Shown: positions 1 through 7,626 of the stretch, piece after piece
How the letters are laid out: each line of letters starts with the position of its first letter
How positions within the stretch are numbered: position 1 is the stretch's first letter
From: Gandjariella thermophila
Lineage (GTDB): Bacteria; Actinomycetota; Actinomycetes; Mycobacteriales; Pseudonocardiaceae
Assembly: GCF_005405885.1 (NCBI RefSeq)
Contig: NZ_BJFL01000013.1
Location: 62,001-126,000, forward strand
Length of the DNA stretch: 64,000 nt
Direction: 5' to 3'
Made by a program: the position numbers and the translations under genes
The notes under the pieces: generated by a model
Database searches by the model: none
What the model was told of the DNA's origin: nothing
The model's input: the letters and a program-made list of their open reading frames with translations, nothing else

Positions 1-897
1 GCGGCGCTCGCCATCCTGGTCCGCCTCGGCCTGCTGCCGCTGCCGGACTGGCTGCAGCCGCTGTCCACGGTCGGGGTGGCGGTGCTGTGGCTGCTGGTCG
101 GCGGGCTGCTGCGGCTGGTGTATCTCGCCGCTGCGCGCCCGGGCGCGGCACGCGGCCTCGGCATCCTGTACGACCTGGCGTCGTTCTGGCCGAGGGAGGC
201 GCATCCCGTGGTGCCGCCCTGCTACGCACTCAAGGCGGTGCCCGAGGTGGCCGCCCGGGCGGCGGAGCACCTCAAAGACCCGAACACCCGCGTCGTGCTC
301 ACCGGGCACAGCCAGGGCAGCCTGCTGGTCGCGGTGGCCGCGTCCCGGCTGCTCGCCGCGCTGCCGGACGCGGACCACGAGCGGGTCGGCCTGGTCACAG
401 CGGGGTCGCAGCTGCAGTGGGCCTACCCGAGAGCGTTCCCGGCCGTGGTGCCGCACGCGTCGCTGACCGCGCTGTTCGGCGAGTTGGGCGGCCGCTGGCG
501 GGCGCTGTGCCGGGGCACCGACCCGCTTGGCGGCGCGGTGTCCAGTTGGGGTCGCCAGGTCTACGGCGGGATGCTGCTCGGCGTCGGGTTCCGCGCGGAC
601 GGCACGGACGGCGCGCTGCCCGCCGCGACCCGCGGGCCGACCGGGGTGCTGGTGCTCGGCGGTGACCACTGGCTGCCCGACCCGCAGCGCGGCCCGTTCC
701 CGGGCCGCCGCTGGCGCGCCGGGGTGCTCGGCCACGCCGACTACTACTCCGACCCGGAATGGGACCGCGCGGTGGCCATGGCCGCAGGCCTCGAACCCAC
801 GGTGACCGAGGAGCCGGCCGAGGAGCCGCCCAATCTGCTCGCCGCCGTCAACGGCAGCCGGGAGCCGAGCGGGCTGGCACCGCAGGACGGGCCGTGA
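1..897 (+). CDS. Membrane-associated alpha/beta hydrolase (lipase-like), 5' truncated by window edge
   Basis: The reading frame is open from base 1, so the N-terminus lies outside the window; 298 residues are visible. The first ~45 visible residues are hydrophobic and look like one or two membrane segments. A nucleophile elbow GHSQGS (Ser near visible residue 104) is the classic alpha/beta-hydrolase signature. A later Asp (RGTDPLGG) and a His in the GHADYYSDPEW segment would complete a Ser-Asp-His triad. By family this would be an integral-membrane lipase or esterase acting on a lipid or ester at the cytoplasmic membrane. The substrate cannot be told. The C-terminus is acidic and Pro-rich. 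Seen: the motif and hydrophobic stretches. Inferred: the catalytic roles. Confidence 0.75.
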   Translation, partial: AALAILVRLGLLPLPDWLQPLSTVGVAVLWLLVGGLLRLVYLAAARPGAARGLGILYDLASFWPREAHPVVPPCYALKAVPEVAARAAEHLKDPNTRVVLTGHSQGSLLVAVAASRLLAALPDADHERVGLVTAGSQLQWAYPRAFPAVVPHASLTALFGELGGRWRALCRGTDPLGGAVSSWGRQVYGGMLLGVGFRADGTDGALPAATRGPTGVLVLGGDHWLPDPQRGPFPGRRWRAGVLGHADYYSDPEWDRAVAMAAGLEPTVTEEPAEEPPNLLAAVNGSREPSGLAPQDGP

Positions 898-1051
898 CGG
901 CCGTTTTCGCTCGACAGCCCTGGCGGAGTGGACCGGTGAAGACGATCGGCTCGTCCGGCCCGAGGACAGCCCGGTCCCGGTGTTCCCCACCACGCGCCTG
1001 CACGTCGACGCGGCCGTGGCGCGGGGCCTGGACGAGTAGCGGCCTGGCCGG

Positions 1052-2389
1052 TCAACCGCTGGCGACCGCCGATTCGGCCGCCAGACGGCCGGTGAGCAGG
1101 GCGTCGGCGGTGGCCTGCCGGCCGGCGCCCGCCAGCAACCCGGCCGGCGCGAGCACGTAGTCGGCGTCCACCGTGACCGCCGCGCCGCGCAGCACCGGCC
1201 GGAGCACCGGGTCCGCGCGCAGGTCGTGTTCCAGGCCGGCGAGGGCGTCGCGGTCGGCGTGCCGGAACACACCGCCGGAGAGGACCAGCAGCCCGGCGCC
1301 GCGCGGCCCGAGCCGCCCGTCGACCAGCCGCAGATGCCGGCGGACGGCGAGCACCACGGCCAGGCGGGCGAGCGTCAGGTCGACGGTTCTCTCCCGCGCG
1401 TCGTCCGGCACCCAGCCGACGTCGGTGGCTCGCCTCTCCGCCGCCTCCCCGAGTTCCGCCGCCTGACCGGCGTCGACCAGCCGTTCCGCTGCCGCCTCGG
1501 CCACCACCGTCGGCGCCGACCACCGCATGCCGAGGTCCCCCTCGACCGTGCGCCGGTCGGCCGGCAGCCCGACGGCCCGCTCGCCTCCGTCCGGTGTGGA
1601 CACCGCCGAGTACACGTCCGTGGTGGCTCCGCCGACATCGACCACGAGGACCGCGCCGCCGCTGCCGTCCCGCTCGGCGAGCACACCGGCCAGCCGGGAC
1701 ACCCCGGCCAGCACCGCGTCCGGGGTCACCGCGCGCACCATGCGGCGGAACGCCGGACCGCGCGACAGCCCCTTGCCGCCGATCACGTGCCGCAGGAACG
1801 CCTCCCGGATCGCCTTTCGCGCCGGCCCTGGCGCGAGTTCGCCCACGTCGGGGAGCACGTTGTCGGTGGCCGCCACGGTGCGGCCGGTGTCCCGCAGGAT
1901 GGCCAGCGCCTCGTCCCTGGCGTCGGCGTTGCCGGCCAGCACGATCGGGGTGCGCAGTCGGTTGGTGGCCAGCCGGTGCGCGTTGTGCAGCAGCACGCGG
2001 CGGTCCCCGCCGTCGGTGCCGCCGACCAGCAGCACCAGGTCCGGCCGGGCGGCCCGTAGCGCCCGTAACCCCGCCCCGTCCAGCTCACCGGCGGCGACGT
2101 GCACCACCTTCGCCCCGGCGGACAGTGCCACCCGGTACCCGGCCTCGGCGCTGATCAGCCGCTCCTGCCCGACCACGGCCAGCCGCAGCCCACCACCGGC
2201 CGACGAGCACGCGAACACGTCCGCGTCTGACGCCCCGAGCCGCGCGGCCACCTCGGCGATCCCGTCCCGCACCTCTGGCGGCGTCGTCGGATGCTGCGCC
2301 GTGCCGAGCAGTTCCCCGGCCTCGCCGACCAACGCCCCCTTCGTCCACGTCGACCCGACATCCAGGCACAGCACGGGTTTCGCGCTCAT
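1052..2389 (-). CDS. glmL: GlmL/MutL-family ATPase (glutamate mutase L-like)
   Basis: 445 residues of an actin/Hsp70-fold ATPase of the GlmL family. The phosphate-1 loop is DVGSTWTKGAL near residue 10 and a second acidic glycine loop VVDVGGATTDVYS lies near residue 250. In clostridia the family member sits with the B12-dependent glutamate mutase subunits GlmS/GlmE and is thought to be a repair or reactivation chaperone. Many actinobacteria carry it alone, as here: no mutase subunit is in the window. Its ATG overlaps the stop of the upstream DUF397 gene (ATGA), so the two are probably translated together. Family assignment is firm; the physiological partner is unknown. Confidence 0.85.
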   Translation of the reverse strand: MSAKPVLCLDVGSTWTKGALVGEAGELLGTAQHPTTPPEVRDGIAEVAARLGASDADVFACSSAGGGLRLAVVGQERLISAEAGYRVALSAGAKVVHVAAGELDGAGLRALRAARPDLVLLVGGTDGGDRRVLLHNAHRLATNRLRTPIVLAGNADARDEALAILRDTGRTVAATDNVLPDVGELAPGPARKAIREAFLRHVIGGKGLSRGPAFRRMVRAVTPDAVLAGVSRLAGVLAERDGSGGAVLVVDVGGATTDVYSAVSTPDGGERAVGLPADRRTVEGDLGMRWSAPTVVAEAAAERLVDAGQAAELGEAAERRATDVGWVPDDARERTVDLTLARLAVVLAVRRHLRLVDGRLGPRGAGLLVLSGGVFRHADRDALAGLEHDLRADPVLRPVLRGAAVTVDADYVLAPAGLLAGAGRQATADALLTGRLAAESAVASG

Positions 2390-2580
2390 CGAGGGACACC
2401 GGCGACGAACTCAGACCACGCAGTCCGCGGGAAGGTCAGCACGGCACCAGCCGCGTTCTTCGAGTCCCGAACAGCGACCACCGTCTCAGCCACCGCCACC
2501 TCGACGCAGTTGTCGTTGTTGCCGCCACCGCTGCGGCTGCTCTTCCGCCACCGGGCGTTGGACATGTGCACACTGGGCAA
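2386..2580 (-). CDS. DUF397 domain small regulatory protein
   Basis: 64 residues containing the DUF397 hallmarks: W-x-KSSRSGG near the start, CVEVA in the middle, VAVRDSKN, and a closing FPRTAWSEFV. Actinobacterial DUF397 proteins are normally encoded beside an XRE/DUF5753 regulator, as in the streptomycete whiJ/abaA-type loci. They are thought to be its small partner, antagonist or antitoxin-like component. Here the XRE regulator ends 24 nt upstream. The stop codon overlaps the glmL start (ATGA), an unusual neighbour for this pair. Confidence 0.85.
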   Translation of the reverse strand: MPSVHMSNARWRKSSRSGGGNNDNCVEVAVAETVVAVRDSKNAAGAVLTFPRTAWSEFVAGVPR

Positions 2581-2604
2581 TCCCGCACCGCCCTTCGTCG
2601 CCAG

Positions 2605-3441
2605 CTACAGCTCCCCGGCCACCTGACGGACAAAGCGGATCGATGCGTCCGGATCGAGCGCGCACCCCCGTAGGCGGTCGAACTTCAGCCTAGCGGCGCG
2701 GACCTGATCGACCTTCTCGATGTGCAACGCGCCGGTGGAGTGCGCGATGTAAAGCCGATCCGGCAAGACGTCGCGTGGGAAGCTCAGCACCGTGAACGCA
2801 CCCTGCATGCTGACGTGCGCGCCAGCAGCCGCAGGAAGAACGTGCAACGTCACATTCGGGAGCGCGGCTAACTCGGAGATGTTCAGAAGCTGCTCACGCA
2901 TGGCTACCGCGCCTCCGACCAAGGAACGCAGCGCGTGCTCGTGTACCACCGCTTCGAGCACAAGGGGCTCGTCGGCATGGAGCCGACCCTGGCGCAGCAT
3001 GCGGACATCGACGTGTCGGCCGATGTCACGGCTTGGCACATCACCCTCCGCCTCGAACACCGCCCGCGCGTACGCGCTGGTCTGGAGCAACCCTGGTACG
3101 AGCGTGAGTTGGAAGTCCCGCACGACCGCGGCATCCGTTTCCAGGGCGACGTAGCCGTAGTCGCTGATTCCGTACTCCTGCCACCAACCCTTGCGGCGGG
3201 CCTGGCGGGCCAGGTCCAGCAGTTCGTTCCAGCAGTCGCTGCCGTTGTAGAGGTCGAGCATGCTGCGCACGAGGTGGACGTTGACGCCCTGCTTTCCGTT
3301 CTCGATACGGCTGAGGGTCGCCGTGGAGACATCCAGTTCCTTGGCCGCGTGATCGAGGCTGAGCCGGGCGATCTCCCGCAGCCGCTTCAGTTCACGCGCC
3401 AGCCGCAGCCTTGGCACGATCGGACTGAACGGCTCGGCCAC
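2605..3441 (-). CDS. XRE-family regulator with DUF5753 (Scr1/WhiJ-type)
   Basis: 278 residues. An N-terminal Cro/CI helix-turn-helix occupies roughly residues 15-70 (LDHAAKELDVSTATLSRIENGKQG). A C-terminal DUF5753 domain covers ~95-270, with the typical LVPGLLQTSAYARAVFEA and VEKVDQVR blocks. Family members pair with DUF397 proteins and affect development or antibiotic production. The gene leads a minus-strand unit with DUF397 and glmL and is divergent from the unknown gene starting at 3525. The 83-bp gap between them probably holds both promoters. No operator could be assigned. Confidence 0.88.
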   Translation of the reverse strand: MAEPFSPIVPRLRLARELKRLREIARLSLDHAAKELDVSTATLSRIENGKQGVNVHLVRSMLDLYNGSDCWNELLDLARQARRKGWWQEYGISDYGYVALETDAAVVRDFQLTLVPGLLQTSAYARAVFEAEGDVPSRDIGRHVDVRMLRQGRLHADEPLVLEAVVHEHALRSLVGGAVAMREQLLNISELAALPNVTLHVLPAAAGAHVSMQGAFTVLSFPRDVLPDRLYIAHSTGALHIEKVDQVRAARLKFDRLRGCALDPDASIRFVRQVAGEL

Positions 3442-3524
3442 CGGCCACCTCCCGGACTATTGATCAACACATAGCCTGCGAGCGGAACCCAGCGTCCGTA
3501 ATTGCGCCGCGCTCACCCGAACGA

Positions 3525-4112
3525 GTGACTACCTCGGTCAAGGAAACCGGCTGGCCGGACAGGGTTATCGCCGGCATGATGCCGCTGGTGCGTGACTGGC
3601 CGCCGCAGGACGACGTCGAGATACCGTCACCCTCTCTGGTAGCCGCGTGGCTTGTCCTGGACACGCTTGCCACCGAGCGGGTTCCGCTCTGGGCCGCGCA
3701 CTGGCTGGCGGCTGGACACGGCGGGGAAGCCCTCGCCGAACTTGCCGGTCTGCGCGGTGACGACCCGCGAGAGGTCCGCGACTTGCTGGATGGTCCACTG
3801 GCCGAGTGCGGCGTCACCGCGCCAGATATCGACGCTGCCAACCATCGGGCCGAACGGGCCGCGGCGATGGTCGCGTTCACGGCCATCGCCGAGCTTCAGG
3901 TGAACGGCCGGGCCAGCGAGCGATGGTTGGTCCAGAAGGTTGTCGAGATCGCGGAACCCTACTTCCCCGACTGGATCGTCAGTCTCCCGCTCGGCCAGTT
4001 GTCGTGCCTCGACGACGAGTGGGACGCCGACTGGGGACGTTCGGAGGAACAACTGCGAGAAATTGTCAACAAATCCTGCATTGACCAACTGAGAGAATCC
4101 GGAATACGGTGA
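3525..4112 (+). CDS. Hypothetical acidic protein beside the XRE/DUF397 locus
   Basis: 195 residues, GTG start, mostly helical by composition and rich in Trp, Asp and Glu. I do not recognise a family. Visible features are a hydrophobic helix around AAWLVLDTLATERVPLWAAHWL and an acidic tail around CLDDEWDADWGRSEEQL. There is no signal peptide or transmembrane segment. It is transcribed away from the XRE regulator. Its stop overlaps the start of the next small gene (GTGA), which argues that both are real and co-translated. Base composition is slightly lower in GC than the core genes, consistent with an accessory segment. Confidence 0.6.
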   Translation: MTTSVKETGWPDRVIAGMMPLVRDWPPQDDVEIPSPSLVAAWLVLDTLATERVPLWAAHWLAAGHGGEALAELAGLRGDDPREVRDLLDGPLAECGVTAPDIDAANHRAERAAAMVAFTAIAELQVNGRASERWLVQKVVEIAEPYFPDWIVSLPLGQLSCLDDEWDADWGRSEEQLREIVNKSCIDQLRESGIR

Positions 4113-4294
4113 ACGAGAACAACACGGCACACGCCGCTGCGACCGATCCGAAGCCGCACGTACCGGTGGCTTCCACTGCGAAGAAAAGGAAACCGGCCAC
4201 CAGACCCGGGTACCGCCCGGTCATGCGGCCCAACGACGGAAAAGATCGACTCAGCGAAGCCCTTGAAGCGCTGCGGAACGAGGAATCCTGGTAG
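4109..4294 (+). CDS. Small basic protein of unknown function, coupled to upstream gene
   Basis: 61 residues starting at a GTG that overlaps the upstream stop by 4 nt (GTGA). The first ~45 residues are Lys/Arg/Pro-rich and look disordered. The last ~15 (DRLSEALEALRNEESW) could form an amphipathic helix. I do not recognise a family. The charge contrast with the acidic 195-residue partner just upstream suggests the two may bind each other; that is inference only. Confidence 0.5.
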   Translation: MNENNTAHAAATDPKPHVPVASTAKKRKPATRPGYRPVMRPNDGKDRLSEALEALRNEESW

Positions 4295-4370
4295 GGCCAC
4301 GGCACATTCCGAGACATCCTGCCACGCTTCAGTTATGTGGCGGCTGACCGGCGCGCGGCATAGGTGAAGG

Positions 4371-4625
4371 TCAGGAAATCGCCAGTTCATCGTCGCGGGC
4401 GGCATCGTCGATCGTGTAGAGGATACGCCACTCCCTCATCACCCGAGCCGCCTAGACACCGTCGTAAGGCACCTCGAGTTCCTTTCCAACGCGGTGCGGG
4501 TTCTCGGACAACGGGCCGTCCAGAAACTCGTACACGGCCATGGCGACCTCAAAGGGAAGGCGTTCGGCTAAGGCTCGCCGCGTGGTCGCGTTGATCGCGA
4601 CCGTAAAGCGTTGTCGGGACGTCAC
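4371..4625 (-). pseudogene. RelE/ParE-type toxin, inactivated by in-frame TAG
   Basis: The frame begins with GTG overlapping the antitoxin stop (GTGA). It encodes a recognisable RelE-superfamily protein: TRRALAERLPFEVAMAVYEF, then GKEL...PYDGV, then REWRILYTIDD. Codon 58, at 4454-4452, is TAG where relatives usually have an aromatic residue followed by AARR-like residues, so a single TAC/TAT to TAG change would explain it. The frame then closes early at 4373-4371 after DDELAIS. The usual C-terminal strand carrying catalytic basic residues is missing, or displaced to another frame. Both lesions point to a dead toxin. A sequencing error at the TAG would not by itself restore the C-terminus. Confidence 0.72.
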
Positions 4626-4900
4626 CGGCCCTCGCGTTCGGCTCGCTCGGCGAGAAGGGCGCGAATAGCGTCGGTACCCTCCAGGACGTCGTCCGTGTCT
4701 TCCAGAGCACGACGGGCCTCCGGATCAGCCAACACCTCGATTGTCTCGCGGAGGCGCGCGAGTTCGCCCGAGGGCACGACGTCGGCCACGTGCTCGCCGT
4801 GCGCGATCACGGCGACAGTCTCGCCGCGCTCGGCCCGGCGAACAGCATCGTTCCACGACTCGAAACCGTCCGCGGACACGCTCACCGGATGCTCGCTCAT
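4622..4900 (-). CDS. Phd/YefM-type antitoxin
   Basis: 92 residues from the ATG at 4900. An in-frame upstream start at 4945 would add 15 unlike-family residues. The N-terminus (SVSADGFESWNDAVRRAERGETVAVI, then HVADVVPSGEL) follows the Phd/YefM fold: a short strand, a helix, then the AVI...VAxxVP hairpin that dimerises and binds DNA. The acidic C-terminal tail would wrap the toxin. Its stop overlaps the RelE-like start by 4 nt, standard for such pairs. Because that toxin is broken, the antitoxin may persist as an orphan regulator. Confidence 0.82.
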   Translation of the reverse strand: MSEHPVSVSADGFESWNDAVRRAERGETVAVIAHGEHVADVVPSGELARLRETIEVLADPEARRALEDTDDVLEGTDAIRALLAERAEREGR

Positions 4901-4957
4901 GACCTCCAGTGTCGCCGAATTCGGGCGGCTTGGCGAGCAGGCCAACCCTCCGAGCGG

Positions 4958-6499
4958 TCAGGTCGGGAAGGCGCGTTGGGTGGGGGCGGGTCCGCCGAGT
5001 TCGGCGGGGAGGCCGCGGAGGCGGCGGCCGAGGACGGAGTGGCGGACGCCGTACAGGAAGTAGATGACCAGGCCGAGGGCCATCCAGGCGGCGAACCGCA
5101 CCCAGGTCAGCGCGGTGAGGTTGAGCATCAGCCACAGGCAGGACGCCACCGACAGGATCGGCACCAGCGGCACGAGCGGGGTGCGGAACCCGCGCGGCAG
5201 GTCGGGCCGGGTGCGGCGGAGGATCAGCACGCCGATGGAGACCAGCACGAACGCGAACAGCGTGCCGACGTTGACCATCTCCTCGAGTTTCTCCGCCGGG
5301 AAGAATCCGGCCGCCACGGCGACCAGCAGGCCGACCAGCAGGGTGGCGCGCACCGGGGTGCCCCGGTGGCCGGTGATCGCGAGCGGGCGGGGCAGCAGGC
5401 CGTCCCGGGACATCGCGAACAGCACCCGGATCTGGCCGAGCAGCAGCACCAGGACCACCGTGGTGAGGCCGGCCAGCGCGCCGATCGCGACCACCACCGC
5501 GGCCCAGGTGACGCCGTGGTCGGCGAACGCGGTCGCCAGGGTGGCCTTGGTGCCGTCCGGCTTGGTCTTCAGGTTGGTGTACGGGACCATGCCGGTGAGC
5601 ACCAGGGCGACGGCCACGTAGAGGACCGTGACGATGGCCAGCGAGCCGAGGATGCCGCGCGGCACGTCCCGCTTCGGGCGGCGGGTCTCCTCGGCGGTGG
5701 TGGCCACCACGTCGAAGCCGATGAAGGCGAAGAACACGATGGACGCCGCGGCGAGCAGGCCGAAGATGCCGTAGGTGCTGGTCGCGCCGCCGACGATGAG
5801 GGAGAACAGGGACTGTTCCAGCCCGCTGCCGGCGCCGCTGCCGGCCGACGCGGCGGGCGGGATGTACGGGTGGTAGTTGGCCGCGCTGACGTAGCGCAGG
5901 CCGAGCAGGATGACCAGCAGGATCACCAGGATCTTGATCGCGGTGATCACCTGGCTGACGCGGGAGGACAGCTTGGTGCCCGCGGCCAGCAGCCCGGTCA
6001 GCACCGCGACCAGCAGCACCGCGCCCCAGTCGAGGCTCACCGCGCCGAGGTGGACGGTGGTGCGCATGCCCGGCCCGCCGAGGCCGAGCAGGTTCTGCAG
6101 GTAGGACGACCAGCCCTTGCCCACCACGGCCGCGCCGACGGCGAACTCGAGCACCAGGTCCCAGCCGATGACCCAGGCGATGAACTCGCCGAAGGTGGCG
6201 TAGGAGAACGTGTACGCGCTGCCGGCGACCGGGACGGTGGAGGCGAACTCGGCGTAGCAGAGCGCGGCCAGCCCGCAGGCGATCGCGGACAGCACGAAGG
6301 CCAGCGAGACGGACGGGCCGGCCAGGTTACCGGCGGTGCTCGCGGCGAGCGTGAAGATGCCGGCGCCGACCACCACGGCGACACCGAAGACGGTCAGGTC
6401 GAGCGCGGTGAGGTCCTTGCGGAGCCGTGTCGCCGGCGCGTCGGTGTCGGCGATGGACTGTTCCACGGACTTGGTGCGCCACAGGCGGTTCCCCAGCAC
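4958..6499 (-). CDS. APC-superfamily amino acid permease (cationic amino acid transporter type)
   Basis: About 513 residues from the GTG at 6499, chosen because a strong GGGGGAGGT ribosome-binding site ends 5 nt before it; upstream in-frame starts at 6514 and 6535 lack one. The protein has 12-13 hydrophobic segments. The first bears GAGIFTLAASTAGNLAGPSV, the substrate-binding loop of APC permeases. Strong matches to the CAT/YfnA group include FAFIGFDVVATTAEET and PTYTFSYATFGEF-like stretches. It would import or exchange amino acids across the cytoplasmic membrane by proton coupling. It stands alone between the TA remnant and the CDF exporter. Confidence 0.9.
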   Translation of the reverse strand: MLGNRLWRTKSVEQSIADTDAPATRLRKDLTALDLTVFGVAVVVGAGIFTLAASTAGNLAGPSVSLAFVLSAIACGLAALCYAEFASTVPVAGSAYTFSYATFGEFIAWVIGWDLVLEFAVGAAVVGKGWSSYLQNLLGLGGPGMRTTVHLGAVSLDWGAVLLVAVLTGLLAAGTKLSSRVSQVITAIKILVILLVILLGLRYVSAANYHPYIPPAASAGSGAGSGLEQSLFSLIVGGATSTYGIFGLLAAASIVFFAFIGFDVVATTAEETRRPKRDVPRGILGSLAIVTVLYVAVALVLTGMVPYTNLKTKPDGTKATLATAFADHGVTWAAVVVAIGALAGLTTVVLVLLLGQIRVLFAMSRDGLLPRPLAITGHRGTPVRATLLVGLLVAVAAGFFPAEKLEEMVNVGTLFAFVLVSIGVLILRRTRPDLPRGFRTPLVPLVPILSVASCLWLMLNLTALTWVRFAAWMALGLVIYFLYGVRHSVLGRRLRGLPAELGGPAPTQRAFPT

Positions 6500-6632
6500 G
6501 GCAACCTCCCCCATTCCCCCAAGCACCGCCGTCACCGTTCGTGACGCGGGTCACACGAACGGCCAGGTAAGGCTCACCGTACGCGCGTTCGTGTCACCTC
6601 GCCGACCACCTGTGCGGTACGGACCACCCGTT

Positions 6633-7568
6633 TCAGTCGGCCGGGACGGACCGCTCGGCGGTGCTGCGGTCCAGGTCGGGCTCCAGGTAGATGAGCCGCG
6701 CCGCGGGCACCTTGCCGCGCACCCGCAGCTCCGCGTCGTCGATGGCCTGCGCGACCTCGGCCAGCGGGAGTTCGCTGACCAGCGCGATCTTGGCGGCGAC
6801 CAGCAGCTCGTCCGGCCCGAGGTACTGGGTGCGGATGTGGATCACCCGCTCCACCCTGCCGGCTTCCAGGGCGGTGACGATGGTGTGCAGTTCCTCCGGG
6901 GTGGCGCCCTCGCCGATCAGCAGGCTCTTCATCTCGACGATCAGGAACAGCGCGATCGCGCCGAGCAGGGCGCCGATCGCGACGGTGCCCACGCCGTCCC
7001 ACAGCGGGTCGCCGGTGACCAGCGAGAGCACCACACCGAGCAGCGCGAACAGCAGGCCGACCAGCGCGCCGGTGTCCTCCAGCAGCACCACCGGCAGTTC
7101 GGGCGCCCTGGCCTGGCGGAGGAACCGCAACCAGCTCGCGGAGCCCTTCAGCGGCGCCGACTCGCGTACCGCGGTGCGGAAGCTGAACCCTTCCAGGATG
7201 GTCGCGACCAGCAGGATGGCCACCCCGACAACGGGCGTGGTGAGCGGGTGCGGGTGGGTGATCTTCTCGATGCCCTCGTAGACCGCGAACACCGAACCGA
7301 GAGTGAACAGCAGCAGGGCCACCACGAACGAGTAGAAGTACCTGTCTCGGCCGTAGCCGAACGGGTGCTCCGGGGTGGCGCGGCGCCGCGAGGTGCGCCG
7401 GCCGAGCAGCAGCAGCGCCTGGTTCGCGGTGTCCGCCAGCGAGTGCACCGCCTCGGCCAGCAGCGAGGACGCGCCAGTGACCAGGAACCCGACGAACTTG
7501 GCCGCCGCGATCCCCGCGTTCGCCAGCAGGGCCGCGATGATCGCCCGAGCGCCACCTTCCGCCGACAC
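6633..7568 (-). CDS. Cation diffusion facilitator (CDF) metal exporter
   Basis: 311 residues, GTG start. Six transmembrane helices fill the first ~210 residues and a cytosolic ferredoxin-like domain follows. Helix 2 carries HSLADTANQ, the CDF metal-site HxxxD. Helix 5 carries LLEDTGALVGLL, the second acidic pair. The family exports Zn2+, Fe2+, Co2+ or Mn2+ in exchange for protons; the HxxxD/ED combination does not settle which. It lies 58 nt upstream (in transcription) of nothing co-directional closer than the permease, so it is probably a single-gene unit. Confidence 0.9.
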   Translation of the reverse strand: MSAEGGARAIIAALLANAGIAAAKFVGFLVTGASSLLAEAVHSLADTANQALLLLGRRTSRRRATPEHPFGYGRDRYFYSFVVALLLFTLGSVFAVYEGIEKITHPHPLTTPVVGVAILLVATILEGFSFRTAVRESAPLKGSASWLRFLRQARAPELPVVLLEDTGALVGLLFALLGVVLSLVTGDPLWDGVGTVAIGALLGAIALFLIVEMKSLLIGEGATPEELHTIVTALEAGRVERVIHIRTQYLGPDELLVAAKIALVSELPLAEVAQAIDDAELRVRGKVPAARLIYLEPDLDRSTAERSVPAD

Positions 7569-7626
7569 GCCGCCAACTCCTTACCCGGATGTCCGAATTG
7601 CCGGGGCCACCCTAACGGAGCGCCGA

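Noticed and set aside
896..1039. Open frame ending VFPTTRLHVDAAVARGLDE between the hydrolase and glmL
   Set aside because: No start codon with a ribosome site and no family recognised; left unannotated.
4790..6544. 584-codon plus-strand frame with long Gln/Arg/Asp-rich translation
   Set aside because: Exactly antisense to the APC permease; composition is that of a GC-rich shadow frame and it has no domain.
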